NCBI GenBank assembly: GCA_964023205.1
Contig: OZ026839.1
Location: 16,894,386 to 16,958,385 of the forward strand
Source: Lutraria lutraria
Taxonomy: Eukaryota; Mollusca; Bivalvia; Venerida; Mactridae
Direction: 5' to 3'
Length of the DNA stretch: 64,000 nucleotides
Shown here in pieces: positions 14,001 through 27,287 of this stretch (position 1 is the stretch's first letter; every line of letters starts with the position of its first letter). Made by a program: the position numbers and the translations under genes. The notes below the pieces were generated by a model that did not search any database, was not told the DNA's origin, and worked only from the letters and a program-made list of their open reading frames with translations.

Positions 14001-17000
14001 TGTTTGTTTGACTGTTTGACTTTTACATACCTTTTCAACAGTCAGAGTCATATGACAGTTCACGTAACCACCGTTCCTGGGGAGAACTAGTACTAGACCC
14101 CCATCCTCCATAAGCAACTGCCTACTTTCTCACATAAAAAGGCATGGTCTATAACTGGACTCGAACCAACGACCCTCTATCTGTGAGAGGTAACAGTGAT
14201 CTAAAGTCAGTGACTTTCTCAACCACAGAGTAACATGAACTACGTTAAACTAGTTTGATCATTTTGATAAAACATACTATACTATACTGTACTATAAAAA
14301 ACCCTTTCTTGTTCATTATGATAACAGACATGCATGTCAGAATTAGTTTTTTTGGGGGGAGTCTTTTGATAACTGGTTTCCCAGAAGTACAGCAGTTTGT
14401 GCACATTGGTAAAACAACCCGGAAAGAATTCAGCCGTCTGTATCTCTTTCTGTGTCTTCCATCTATTAGGTTCACCAAATAAATAGTCACAGAAACATTA
14501 GATTGATTTATAACTTAGTATTCTGTAAGTAATACAGCAAGTATATCTATCAACATGTATATCTATAAACCTTAAAAATACAATATGGACAATTTTATTT
14601 TAAAACCATACCATCAACAATCATTCAACATAAACTGAATGAGATTTTCATTAGACTTACACTGTGGAGATTTCATCCTCACATGATTTAAATATCTAAT
14701 ATAAGACACTACAATTAGAACAGATTATCATTTAACACCAGGTAAGTATATTACACCCATTATATGATGAGTGGTAACAATGGATGCACCTTAATTGTAG
14801 TGCTGTTATCCGAAATTAATTATCGTCAGAAATTCGTATACTTTATAAAAATACAAGTGTGACAACCGTTCTTGAAAATTAACGAGTCTTTGATACTTTG
14901 TTGGTCTAATGCTTAAAAAACATTATTTTGGGTAGCTTAAGATTCAATTAGTACTACCAAAACATGTGATTGTCGAGTGAAGTGTGTAACAATTTTCGGA
15001 AAATGCGACACAGACCGTACGGTATGGTACAAACATTTTCAGTTTCACTGACAATGCAGAAAGAAAACCTCACAACTAATTGGATTAAATGTCCATCTGC
15101 ATAATGAATCAAAGCTTATAACAATTAAAATTGGTGTTGATAGGTGCAAACAAACAATACATATAGCCATTGACAATGACGGACAAGTTGGCGATTTTTA
15201 TGGATGTGACGGATTTTGAAGACTGGAAGGGTATTTGCGAACACTTTATTTAGCGCTCGCAGAAAATTTCGACTGGTTAGGAACTGCTACTCGCATTTTT
15301 TAAATTAAACTCGCATTTTGCGAGTTTCCATACCGGCGGCTGCCATTTTGTATCGGATAAAGACTGTGCATTCCGGTACGGAATAAAAACAGAACGGGCG
15401 CAAAAAGATCACAAAAAAAAATATTCAAAAACCTCCAAAAAAAAAGAAAAGTCGGGGCCATTTTGACGGGTCGGTCGGAGCACTACAAACAAACATATTT
15501 TTAATTTCAGCCTAGACAAATAAAATAATAAGCTAACTAAATACACAGCACAACATACATTCCGTGTCTTTAATTCCATAGATTTGTTCTTAGGATCCAC
15601 AGATGAGTGTTCACTAGCATGCCCGATGCCATCACTTCCTACAAGCTGTGATGAAAAAATAAGACCAAAAGTGACTCAAATAATACACTTGGTAATGAAA
15701 AAGAAGGTTAAAATCTAAAACATGTAGAAGGTGAGACAAAAAGGAGGATGTTTCAGGTACATAACTGAATGCTGATCACAGACTCATGAACAATATATAA
15801 CTAGAGATGATAACCAGTCATATTTGTCCTGTACATGAATCTGATACCACACATTAACCTGTCATTGAACCACAGAGACTGGATCTAATCCAAAACTAAA
15901 ATACTTCAGCAAGGATGAAAACAATGAAACATTGAAGTCATAAATAAACCATGCAAGAAGTGTACACAGTATCAACAGCAGATAAGTTGACAAAATTGTG
16001 TTCTAGTAAGGAAATAAGCATATTAATAGTTTTATCCTAATGGTAAGAAATTATCAATTTTAAAGTTGACACAAACCCTGTCTTGAACATCTTTCACTAC
16101 TTTAAGTTGGATGGATACATGAACTAACTAAATCAAAGATTTATTTTGATAGAGTAACACAATAAAAATTCTCTAAATAAATAACACAATCTTGTCAACT
16201 GCTACCTAAGAAAATCCTGACATACACTCATCACTCACATTGCGAGATTTGATGATCATATACCTATTTCTAGGTACAACCAAAGATACCTCACTGGCGA
16301 AACAATGGCCAGATGAACCTAAAATCTATAATGCTTGATGTGTAAAATAAGCATTTTCACATCTGCACAAAAACATATGTCTGAAGACATTCACTTGAAT
16401 CAGAGCTTGCCTAGTAGAAAGGATATTTTGATGATTTTCTTTTAGAGGTAAGATTCTAGTAACAGAAAATATGTATCAAAGTGAGAGTTTCTAAAACTTT
16501 TCTGACTATTACAATGAATATTGATAATGAGTATTCCAAACTCTCCGAAACAGCCAATTAGTCAAATCAATGGTAAATGATACAATGAAATACTAAGTGG
16601 TATATAAGCATGTCAGGGAATACCCCCGTTCAATTAATTGAATTCACACTGAACACTTATAAACATTAATCCTACCTTGGTAGCCCAATCAGGAATTCCC
16701 CATCGTGTACTAAGTAGCCTGTGACTTCTGAGAATACCCTTAGAATCAACAAAACGATCAACAACATCCACACCTTCCACAGCTTGATTGAATTTGTTTG
16801 GGTATTTTCTCCATTGAGCTCTGACAACCAGCTCCCAAGGATTTCTGTAAAAATAAAGAACATTTAGAAATGAAGTTTAAGAAATAAATTTCCATCACTT
16901 GCAACACAACATAAAAGACTACTAAAGAGGAATTCACACAGGTAACTGTTTCATAGAAACAGGTCACTCACTATCTAAGATTAAAGCACATTATTCATAT

Positions 17001-19802
17001 AAGTAATAGAGTTCACAGAGAGATCGGGGAAGTTATCCACTTGAATCTAAACGTACTGAATTTGAATATGTGAAAAATCAGGGCCTGTCATTTTTGAAAC
17101 CAATTTCCTTCACTGGCGTAGCTTCCTGTAGGAACATGCCTACACTTTTTCTGACATTGAAAAATATAACAAGAGGGCCAAGATGGCCCTTTATCGCTCA
17201 TCTGAGAACAAAGTCACAATAATTAATGACCAGATAATATAGTTTCCAACTCGTGTAACCCATTTTTATGTAGATTTTGATATCAAAACCAACAATGAAG
17301 GTATAATACTGTTAAACAAGCTAAAACGTAGTAAATTTTCTAAGTCAAGGGCCCATAACTCTTGAAGTTCAGGTCCAATTCCGCCCATAATCAAACTTGC
17401 ACAAGATCTTTTGGTTATACACATTTACTGAAAATATGATTAGAATTGAAGAATAAATGAATGCGCTAGAGTGTAAACAAACTCAAATATAGCAAATTTT
17501 CTAAGTCAAGGGCCCATAACTCTTGAAGTTTTGATCCGATTCCACCCATAATCGAACTTGTCCAAGATCTTCTGGTTATGCACATTTACTGAAAATATGA
17601 TTAGGATTGGTGAATAAATGAAGGCGCTAGAGTGTAAACAAGCTAAATATAGCAATTTTCAAAGTCAAGGGCCCATAACTCTTGAAGTTCTGGTCCGATC
17701 CCGCCCATAATCGAACTTGTCCAAGGTCTTTTGGTTATACACATTAACTGAAAATATGATTAGGATTGGTGAATAAATGAAGGCGCTAGAGTGTAAACAA
17801 GCTAAAATATAGCAAATTTTCTAAGTCAAGGGCCCATAACTCTTGAAGTTTTGATCCGATTCCACCCATAATCGAACTTGTCCAAGATCTTCTGGTTATG
17901 CACATTTACTGAAAATATGATCAGGATTGGTGAATAAATGAAGGCGCTAGAGTGTAAACAAGCTAAATATAGCAATTTTCAAAGTCAAGGGCCCATAACT
18001 CTTGAAGTTCTGGTCCGATCCCGCCCATAATCGAACTTGTCCAAGGTCTTTTGGTTATACACATTAACTGAAAATATGATTAGGATTGGTGAATAAATGA
18101 AGGCGCTAGAGTGTAAACAAGCTAAAATATAGCAAATTTTCCAAGTCAAGGGCCCATAACTCTTGAAGTTCTGGTCCGATCCCGCCCATAATCGAACTTG
18201 TCCAAGATCTTCTGGTTATGCACATTTACTGAAAATATGATCAGGATTGGTGAATAAATAAAGGCGCTAGAGTGTAAACAAGCTAAATATAGCAAATTTT
18301 GTAATTCAAGGGCCCATAACTCTAGAAGTTATTGTCCGATTTGCCCATAATCGAACTTAGCCGAGACATTGTGACCATACATTGTGAGCAAGTTTTAATC
18401 ACGATTCGTTAAGAGCTGCAGATGGTAGAGTGTAAACAAACTAATTGTGGCCGGACGCCGGAAATTCAACGATCCTAAAAATCAGGTGAGCTAAAAATGC
18501 CAAAAAAGCGCAATAAAAATGAAGGGGTTGGGGTCGGGAGTAGGGCTGTGTTTAGTCATTTTAACTATTTTACTTATAAAAAATCAAGTTCACAGGACAT
18601 TTTCCCAATTTTAAAAAGAATTCAAAACAGCTGAAAATAGGGAAAATAATGCCAATTAAATAAGATCTGCATGTACCGACACATCTTGAATGGCCACACT
18701 ACAACGGTGACCCAGATAAGCGTTTTGGGATACTCGGATTTTATCGCTATACACTGTTTTTCGCGATTTTTTCCCTACATGAAACCAGGGGCCTTTTCCC
18801 TAAACAGCTAGTTAAGCTTTTGGTTAAACAAAACATAAAATTAATTTAGATTTGACTTCGTTATGACAAAGTGCGACTTTATGCTAGCATGCACACAAAC
18901 GAAATTTGCCCATGGATACTGGAGTCCGGTATTTAACAAGTACCAACGTCTTTCCAGGCATGCTATTGAATACAGATATTGACAATGGACTTAATTAATC
19001 GTTCAATTGGTAACTTAATGGTATTTTTTATTTTGTTTTCATTCAAGTTCTTGTTGCTTTAAAGATGAAGATAAGTTCCCAAACCTTGCAAAACATCGGT
19101 ATCCGAATATTTGTGTAAGAACTTTCGTCATGGATTGCGGACTCTTGAGAGTTCGGATATTCGTTACAGCCTTAGTCAGAAGAATAGAACGTATCCGAGA
19201 ACCATCGATCACAATGTAAAGATCCATAGATCAAACACAGTATTCTTCTAGTGCAATTAAGTCATATAAGTGCAATGAGATCACTAAAGTCTGATAACAA
19301 CATTTTGACATTGAGAATGATTGAGTGTAAGACACAAACGTGATGATGAAAATACACTTAGGTCTAGTCCATAGTGGTCCTACACAATATTTTTTCGTAA
19401 CAAAGTGTCTAAGCATATGTATAGATATAAGGGTTTTTACTCCGAACTCGGCCTTAGACACACTCGAAAAACTGCCCATAATTTTGACAATGTCAATGCT
19501 TTGACACTTTTTCGAAAACATAAACGTGTGTCGGACCCCTATGTCATGGTCTAGTTCTATTCATATAAATTTATCAAAGTGAGACAGACAAAGTTATAAA
19601 ATATAACAGATATTAAACATTAATAAAGAATGTGTACAGTAAACTAAACGATCATATGCCGGGTAACTGCACTTCCGTACATAATCCGGTCATAATTTGT
19701 AACGCGAACAGGACCGATATATCAGACGAGAATCAAATATTTATCACACAACTAAAATGCAAAGACTTACTCAAAAATATGTTCCGAACTCCAAATCCGC
19801 AT
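11042..19802 (-). CDS. PRELID3B: PRELI/MSF1-domain lipid-transfer protein (slowmo / PRELID3 family), complete, 6 exons
   Basis: Six exons splice in frame with GT-AG borders: 19771-19802, 16676-16844, 15559-15645, 12998-13068, 11624-11726 and 11042-11164 (stop TGA at 11042-11044). They give 194 residues, the length I know for vertebrate PRELID3B. The start MRIWSSEHIF matches the family's opening strand. Family landmarks follow in order: NPWE, HRLLSTRWGIP, MELKTRN, the strand ending EKLVYCPHP, QEAVINVQGVPLGSYLE, and NASKGRQAMEHV. The PRELI domain covers about residues 1-170 and a short Gln-rich helix closes the protein. Known for the family: the protein works in the mitochondrial intermembrane space with TRIAP1/Mdm35 and carries phosphatidylserine between membranes. 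Intron sizes from the 5' end are about 2.9, 1.0, 2.5, 1.3 and 0.5 kb. The first and third hold repeats. Every reading-frame phase across the introns agrees, so the gene looks intact. The A or B paralogue name is by resemblance only. Confidence 0.95.
13705..13726. repeat. Left half of a 22 bp perfect inverted pair in slowmo intron 3
   Basis: The core TTTGTAGTGCTCCGACC returns inverted at 15473-15494, 1.75 kb away; the SINE lies between them. Confidence 0.7.
14001..14236 (-). mobile_element. tRNA-derived SINE in slowmo intron 3
   Basis: On the minus strand a pol III A-box-like TCTGTGGTTGAG (14218-14229) is followed 62 bases on by a perfect B box GGTTCGAGTCC (14157-14167). A non-tRNA body comes next, then a tail with CATATGACTCTGACTGTTG and CAAACAGTCAAACAAACA, the tail style of molluscan V-SINE/Deu-type elements. 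The long A-B distance excludes an ordinary tRNA. Confidence 0.7.
15473..15494. repeat. Right half of the 22 bp inverted pair
   Basis: GGTCGGAGCACTACAAACAA, partner of 13705-13726; 65 bases from the donor side of exon 3. Confidence 0.7.
17168..18497 (-). repeat. Array repeat, type C, full length, in slowmo intron 1
   Basis: Runs from AACAAGAGGGCCAAGATGG to CAGGTGAGCTAAAAA. About seven units of 160 bp hold AAGGGCCCATAACTCTTGAA, ATAATCGAACTTGTCCAAG and GGCGCTAGAGTGTAAACAAG. Two successive 320 bp blocks (from 17521 and from 17841) are almost identical, showing two-unit amplification. Confidence 0.9.
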
Positions 19803-21231
19803 GATGATTATTTTATGAACGACTATTAAATTCCTGTCAATAATTGTGTGGATCACGTTGCTTACACGTTCTTCTATGACCTCTTACGCAAAAGGGTGAA
19901 CTGAGCGCAACTGCATTATACTAAAGACGCGTAGAAAATAGTTCAAGAATATCATATGTATATATGTGTACTAACATACAATTATCAACTTATTATAGAG
20001 AAAATTGTAATAGAAATATACTGTAGTCAAATAATGATCATCATGGTCTAGTAGAAACACGCTAACCTTTTACGGCTGTGATAATTTTGGACTACTTTCT
20101 TTAATCTTATTCGCAATATTTCGGTCAAGAAGGTCAAATGATAGATACCGAAACAATCCGAATGCATTTGTCCGACGCATGTCTTTCCACATTGTAGCAA
20201 ATGAACAGAATGTTTTATAGAATGGATAAGTAAGACCACGCTATTGATTACAATTTATATATCCCCAAAGATGCTCTGGATAACACTACATAAGGATCAG
20301 ATAAAATCCCAGGTTCTATGATTATGATATTATGGTCGTTAATTATTTCTCATATAGCGTATACATATCTGTTGACCAACTTCAAAAAAAATGGCAGTAG
20401 ATCTACGTGAGACTTTAATACACACCTGTATATTTCTATTAGTGTTTCATGTTTATATCTGCAAATAACTAACCATAGCTGGTGTTGTTTCGTTTGTTAT
20501 GAAAAAAGTTTATAAATAATTAAGGTTCCCTGTAACGTTATATAATGGTTAAAATCAGCTAACTCTAAATACAACTACCTGGTAAAATGTATAATAATAG
20601 AAAATTTTTGTTACAAATTAAAGGACCACAAGTCAAATCGGCCATATTGTTTGAATATTTACTTAGAAAAAAATCGAATTATGTTAATCAATGATCAATA
20701 TTGCACGTTGGTTTGCAGGATTTTAAGATTGACTGAAAAATGATATATGAATTGATTTTTTTGTAAACCTGCAATAATTATGTTTTGTACATGTATTTGA
20801 AATTATCCGAGACACTCAAGATGCTCTCCATGGAGTTTTTGTTATCACAAAATCATATTAAAGGAAATGAAAACACCATAGAATAGTTTATGCTTGCTAT
20901 ATTTAATTCGTGCTAGTTGCCTACGTCACAACCGCACGTCAAGACACTGACGACAGGTACGTAAATGGCGATTTAATATGATATATGCTACTAAAATAAT
21001 TTACTTCTGCGACGAGCACATCCCGGACAACACAAGTTATTGAAATTTTGTTATTAACAAACGATTTTTTTCAGTGTGAAAACAAAATTCTTCAATTGAG
21101 GTGATTTATTCACATGATTATAGCTACATACGTACGTTATGTTTGAAATATAAGATTATTATCATCGTGTGTTGCTGATTACTTGATTTTGAGTATTGAA
21201 ATTTTCACTGAGATTGGATTGGCTGAGCAGA

Positions 21232-21253
21232 GATGCTATATTAATATAGCATC
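21232..21253. repeat. Short palindrome of the GATGCTATATTA type, copy 1
   Basis: Perfect 22 nt palindrome with arms GATGCTATATT; flanked by GCTGAGCAGA and CCAGGGCTGAG. Confidence 0.8.
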
Positions 21254-21735
21254 CCAGGGCTGAGTAATGACATGAATAATAGTTAGGTGGCTGTGTAGAA
21301 ATTTGGGCGAGTATAGTACAAAATGTACATGTATCCTAATTTTGGACAAAGAACTGGCGGCATTTATAAGCATACGTATCTTATAGTAATTAGAGGAAGT
21401 TAAGGAATGTAACCTGAATGGGTGAAGACCAAATTTAAATTATAGTGTGCGCCTTGTGTTAAATAAATCTAAGTATACGTCATTGAATATATTCGGTTTT
21501 ATATTTAGATGTTGAAACATGGTTGCTTGTAACTTGAAAAGGGGAGGTAATTATAATGTCAGTGGGTCTTACGCCGTTTTTCAACAATACTTCAGTAACA
21601 TTATGACGGCTTGATCACATATCCAGTTTTCCCGGACTTTGTCCAAACCAGCATTAACTTACCCTTCCACAAGGAACCGGCAACTTCTTCGCTTACGGAA
21701 GAAAATCAACATTTTTGTCACATTGTGTATTCAAG

Positions 21736-21771
21736 CAGGGATGCTATATTACATGTAATATAGCATCCCTG
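21736..21771. repeat. Short palindrome, copy 2
   Basis: Perfect 36 nt palindrome with 18 nt arms starting CAGGGATGCTATATTACA. Confidence 0.9.
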
Positions 21772-21846
21772 ATTTAATGAATCATTTACCTACCTACAGA
21801 GTAATGCTTTCTTATTTGCCACGAACCTTACGTTATATATACAGTA

Positions 21847-22379
21847 TTAAGGTGAATCATCACAGCACAAATTAGTGAAAAAATAGCCACCTGACATTTT
21901 TGCTATGCATCGTAAAAAGTGGCGTTGTTCAATAATTACTGAAGGTACATAACTGAAATGAGTTTTTATCAATAGCTAATGTTAAATGTACATTTCTGCA
22001 CCAGTAAAATAATATTTGATGATTAACAAGTATCTATAATTCTCACCTGAACTTATGCTAATTCCATTTGCCAAAATAATGTATCATAATATCGAAATTA
22101 ATTTAACCTACAATGTCCAACAATTACTTCAACATGTCATTGAGGGTTTCCATATTTTGAATTTTCATTATTAAATGTTTTTCCGTGTTTATTTTCAATT
22201 CTTAACACAGTCCTCAACTTTTATGTTACTGTGCAGAAATGTACATTTAATCATTAGCTATTGATAAATACTTATTTCAGTTACGTACTTTCAGTAATTA
22301 TTGAACAATGCCACTTCTTTAGGATGCATAGCTAAAACTTCAGAAGGCCATTTTTTGTCACAATTTCGAATTACCTTAA
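21847..22379. mobile_element. TTAA-bounded MITE with long inverted ends
   Basis: TTAA at 21847-21850 and 22376-22379 brackets inverted arms of roughly 150 bp. A well-kept block is TTCAATAATTACTGAA at about 21929 and its inverse near 22290; TCAATAGCTAATG near 21970 is mirrored near 22250. The outer bases are GGTGAATC and, inverted, GGTAATTC. No coding capacity. The target site fits piggyBac or Kolobok. Confidence 0.75.
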
Positions 22380-22957
22380 ATAAACTCATGGACTTGAACA
22401 TGTAATCAAAGTGCTGTGAGAGAGTAAACTATTGTTGTACGTCTGTATGAAGGCAATTCCGGGCATGAAATCTGTATGTTGAAAGTAAAACATTGTTTTT
22501 ATGACAGTATGAATACAAGTAAATGTTTCAGCTTGTAAAGATGTGGCCCTGAGCTCATCCAGCTAATGTTATAAACGTCCTATATGATACATTATTTACA
22601 TAATAATTATGACTGTAATGAATAAGAATTTTATAAAAAATATCTTAATAATTTCATCCTGTTTCGGACTTTCATACCATTGCTCCTCACGTTATACGGT
22701 GGCATTTATTTGTAACTGGTAATGATGTACTATTGCTTTACGTAATACTCGTGTGAAGGGACACTAGCCAATATATATGTTTCATGTAATAGTGTGTCCC
22801 CGTCTTGTTTAACCATCTCTATATTTGAATTCAGCCATCATATTGGTGGACAACATTGAGACATAAGGTAACAACGTTTTTAAAAATGGAATTGTTTCGT
22901 TTATTACATAATATGTAAATGTTTACTAATTAGTGTAAGAGTGGTGACCCAATGTAA

Positions 22958-23400
22958 AACAAGAGGGCAATGATGGCCCGTTACTCACTCACCTGAATGA
23001 AGACTGTAACTTCTCTCATATCACTGCATCTTCGTTCATATCGATATTTAACTAGAAGAGCCTTACTCTGTCCTACAAATCATCAAGATTAGACATTCTG
23101 AGCAACTTTTTCCAGAGTTTTGAGCTTGTGACCTATCTTGACAAACAAAATTGTAACCTGTGTTAACAACGTTTTCATTTAATTTGACCTATATACCTTA
23201 TTTTTTACCCTAAATGACCCATGTTCAAAATTGTCCAAGCTATCATTGAGACAATCATTTTGAAAAAATTAGATGAAGATCCAAACAAAACTGTGATCTC
23301 TAGAGTGTAATCAACCCCTAAGTTTGGACAACAGATGCCACACATTGACTGATCCTAATAGCTCACCTTTCAGAACTACATGCTCAGGTGAGCAAATAAA
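22958..23400 (-). repeat. Array repeat, type A, short copy
   Basis: Both end modules are present (AAACAAGAGGGCAATGATGG and CTCAGGTGAGCAAATAAA) with only about three internal units. Confidence 0.8.
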
Positions 23401-23487
23401 ACCATGAAGAAGACGGTTTAAGAAGCAAAAAGTTTATTGACAAGAAAGGCATACAAAAACCACTTGTGTAAAGGTACAAAGGCACAT

Positions 23488-23889
23488 TAAACATTAAAGA
23501 TTGCACTGAATCATATGCACATATAACATTACACTAAATCATATACACACATGTAACATTACGCTAAATCATATGCACATGTAACATTACACTAAATCAC
23601 ATGCACATGTAACATTACACTAAATCACATGCACATGTAACATTACACTAAATCATAATTTTATACACATGTAACATTGCACTAAATCATATGCACATGT
23701 AACATTACACTAAATCATATGCACATGTAACATTACACTAAATCATATACACACATGTAACATTACACTAAATCATATGCACATGTAACATTAGGCTAAA
23801 TCATATGCACATGTAACATTACACTAAATCTCATACACATGTAACATTACACTAAATCATAATTTTATACACATGTAACATTACACTAA
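23488..23889 (+). repeat. ~28 bp minisatellite, about 14 copies
   Basis: The unit is CATGTAACATTACACTAAAT followed by a short variable CATATGCA-type spacer. Some copies carry an extra AATTTTATA. The array starts shortly after an array-repeat end module at 23400. Confidence 0.88.
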
Positions 23890-24965
23890 AATATTCTCCA
23901 CAAGAACACATTAATAACACATTATCTATAAAAAAGTTTAAATGGTAGTAAGTAACTTGATGATTATAATCACAGCACTGAAAGTACTCATGAAACTGAA
24001 CTTACATAGAATTACACGGCAACATGAAATGGGAACTACCGGTAGTTAAATGATTGCAGATAAAGGTAGTACATGTACTTAGGTCCGCATAAAAATTCAT
24101 GCGCACAGAGCGAGTGATGGCTAAGGAAAGCTAACTACAGTTCAGTTTCCAAAAAAATCAAGAGTTACTAGAAGTATTGTGTATCAGATATGAGAGGCAA
24201 TCTGACTAAAGTATTCGATCTTCCTTACGGCAAGATCTGATGACGGCCTATACCAGTTTCTATTTTCAAAAGTCGGAATTTCCATGATCACTATTTATAT
24301 CTATTTATAATTCAGCCAATCGTATAACTCGTTTCATCGGTACTTTGGCTGAATGAACTTTCTACCTGACGATGTTATTTATACGTTAGTAAACATTAAA
24401 TTACGTATAACATATTTGTCTGCAACCACTTTTTGATTTTTTTAGTAATCCTGATCGATTCGGCCTTGGTAGTATAGAAAATTTAATAAACACGCATGTC
24501 ACATGGGCGCTATCATTACATTTAGTTGCGTAAGAATAGGTGTTCGTGATAACTACAAGTCAAATATTGTTTTTTACTGCGGTTAAAAATAGAATCAGAT
24601 CACTTTCAGAATTATGAAAGTAAGGCGCTGATTGGCTAGTGGAAAAGGTCACCTGAGGTGACCTTCTATAGGTCGTCCTCAGATCCTCATAGCGTAGCGG
24701 GTTTAAAGGATATGATTTTAATCAGATTGATATGAGAGGGGTAGTAGAGTCATAATTAAAATGAGAAGTTTTAACAAAGTAGAAAATTCCATCCTCCATA
24801 AGCTAGCATGTCAGCTCCTCAAGACTTTAGTGTTTTCAAATAATAATTCAAAAGATCACAATTATAAGAATAAACTACTGATTCAACCAGCTGCACATTT
24901 AAAATTTCCAATTAAAATAATAATATTTTTTTTAGTTTTTCCGATGAGGTAATAAAATTAATTAA
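23890..24965. other. Spacer
   Basis: No gene recognised. It contains a 21 nt palindrome (24645-24665) with 10 nt arms AAGGTCACCT, and a stretch near 24068 resembling 50325 (AAATTCATGCGC). Confidence 0.45.
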
Positions 24966-26210
24966 AACAAGAGGACCAAGATGGCCCTATATGATATCGC
25001 TCACATGACAATCACTGTTCACTCATTAAAACATTGTTTTGAACCTGTGACCTAGTTTTTGACCCCAGATGACCCATGTTATAACTTGTCCTACACATAA
25101 ATAAGACAAACATTCTGACAAGGTTTGGTGAAGTTCCAATCAAAACCATGACAACTATAGCATAGACAAGGTTTTCTTAAGATAATTGACCTCATGACCT
25201 AGTTTTTGACCCCAGATGACCCATGTTTGAAGTTGTCTTACATAGCATTAAGACAAACATTCTGACAAGGTTTGGTGAAGATCCAAGATATGAATATTAC
25301 ATGACCGGGTGACAGTAAAATTGGCAACTTCAGGAAATACTGTTAACCAAGGCGAAGCCGAGGTTGACAGTATTTTGGAAAGTTGACAATTTACTGTCAC
25401 ACTTCAGACATGTAATATTTATTTTATTATACATGTACCGAAAAAAATTCAAACCATTATTGATTATTTAGTCGTCTGTTTACATTGGAAATGCGAAAAT
25501 AGATACTGCGCATGTATGAATGGTACAGTATAATTTTCGAACATTCTGTACCTATGGTAGTGGGCGACAGTATTTTTCAGACAGTAGATTTTTTCCTGCT
25601 GGCTCTGACAGTACTTATATGTCATTCTGGCCTATGGAAGATTTACATTGTAAATGAAATTGAGGTATGACAATCAAAACTGTGACATCTACAGTGTTAA
25701 CAAACTTTTCATAAGATTTGACCTAGTTATTGACCCCAGATGACCCATATTTGTACTTGACCGTTCTATCATTAAAACAAACAATTTGACAAAGTTTGGT
25801 GAAGGTCCAATTATAACTGTGAAATCTACAGTGTGTTTTCATAAGATTTCACCTAGCGACCTAGTTTTTTACCCCATATGAACCTTGTTTGAACTCATCC
25901 AAGATATTATAAAGACAAACATTCTGACAAGGTTTCATGATGATCTAATCAAAACAGTGACTTCTAGAGTGTTCACAAGGTTTTCCCTTATTTGGCCCTG
26001 GTGACCTAGTTTTTGACCCCAATTGGCCCATTATCAAACTTGTCCGAGATTTTTTTTATATTAACATTCTGAACCAGTTTTGCAAAAATTGAGCTAAAAA
26101 TGTGGCCGATAGTGTGTTCACAAGGTAAAAGTTTGACGACGCACAACGCGCCGGACAAAGACTGATCACAAAAGCTCACCCTGAGCACCAATGCTCATGT
26201 GAGGTAAAAA
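24966..26210 (-). repeat. Array repeat, type A, full length, interrupted by a foldback insert
   Basis: End modules AACAAGAGGACCAAGATGG and GCTCATGTGAGGTAAAA. Type A units are interrupted from about 25280 to 25665 by unrelated sequence that contains the hairpin at 25293-25419. Confidence 0.85.
25293..25419. repeat. 127 nt imperfect palindrome inside the type A insert
   Basis: The arms start AATATTACATG and end CATGTAATATT. Inner paired words are GTGACAGTAAAATTG with CAATTTACTGTCAC, and AATACTGTTAACC with GGTTGACAGTATT, around an AAGGCGAAGCCG centre. Confidence 0.8.
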
Positions 26211-27287
26211 AATGATTATGTGTCACACACTTCTATAAAAATTGCAGTAGGAGAAAGTGAAAAAGATAACTTCCACAGTGTGGTCAACTAATTCTATCAT
26301 TATCAACAGTATTCTTGTAAAAATTATAGCCACCCACTCTTTATGAAATTCATGCACCTCTTGAAATAATAAAAAAAAATATCACAAAGAATGGTTTTGA
26401 TTAGCAACTAACTTGGAAGGCTATATTTGAAAATTTCACCTCTTGAAAACCAAAAAAAAAAAAGATAAATAAATATCACAAAGAATTGTTTGGATTAGCA
26501 ACAAACTTGGAAGGCAATGTTTGAAATTTCTAGTCAAGAAATTACAGCCACACACTTAACTGAGATAAATAAAAATGTCAATGAATACAATACAAATGTA
26601 CATCAATATGCATAATATAGTGGTTCATAATGTGAACTGGAATGTTATTTTCTCTAGTAATTATTACAATATTTACAACATTTGTTGACTTCAATAGCTG
26701 AGCAATGATATCTTATGATTGTTTAGAACTCTGGACAAAGAAATAAATGGAAATGAGCAACATGAGTTGTGTATGTAGGATGAAATCATTGGATACAGTA
26801 TCTGGATACTTGGATACAGTGAGGACATAATAACAAAATGCAGTATATGCTCAGGGTGAAGATGACAATAATTTTTTACATTTTTACACATAACTGGAAC
26901 AAAATCAACCACACAATAAAACAAAAACAATATAGTACTGGTGTGTGCAAAATAAACAAAAATGAAATATGACATAACATAAACTAATTGGTAAAATTCT
27001 TCTCAAGTAAATATTATGATATGTCATACTTTCAAATCTTTTATAATTTTGTATCTTTAATGCATTTGAGCAGAAGGAATAGAATCAAATGACACGTCCT
27101 TCATTTTAAAACTTTGGATTTAAAAATCTTTACATTTGCATCTCAATATCAAGCATGCATGTGGAAATATTTATATTTTGTAGAAATGTAAAAATATTGA
27201 GCATTGCACAAAATAAGCATAAAGAATAAGGCAGTCATGTATAAGACATAAAACATACATTTGTAATAAAATACTAAAAGTAATAAT
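26211..27287. other. A+T-rich spacer
   Basis: Contains a short local duplication (ATATCACAAAGAATGGTTTGA / ATTAGCAACAAACTTGG near 26380 and 26470); otherwise nothing recognised. Confidence 0.45.

Larger units (their letters stand above)
19803..21846. other. Spacer upstream of slowmo
   Basis: Should hold the slowmo promoter near 19.8-19.9 kb, but no TATA box or other core element stands out. One short palindrome at 21232. Nothing else recognised. Confidence 0.45.

Noticed and set aside
23488..23889. CRISPR-like regular repeat
   Set aside because: The spacers are themselves near-identical, so it is a tandem array.
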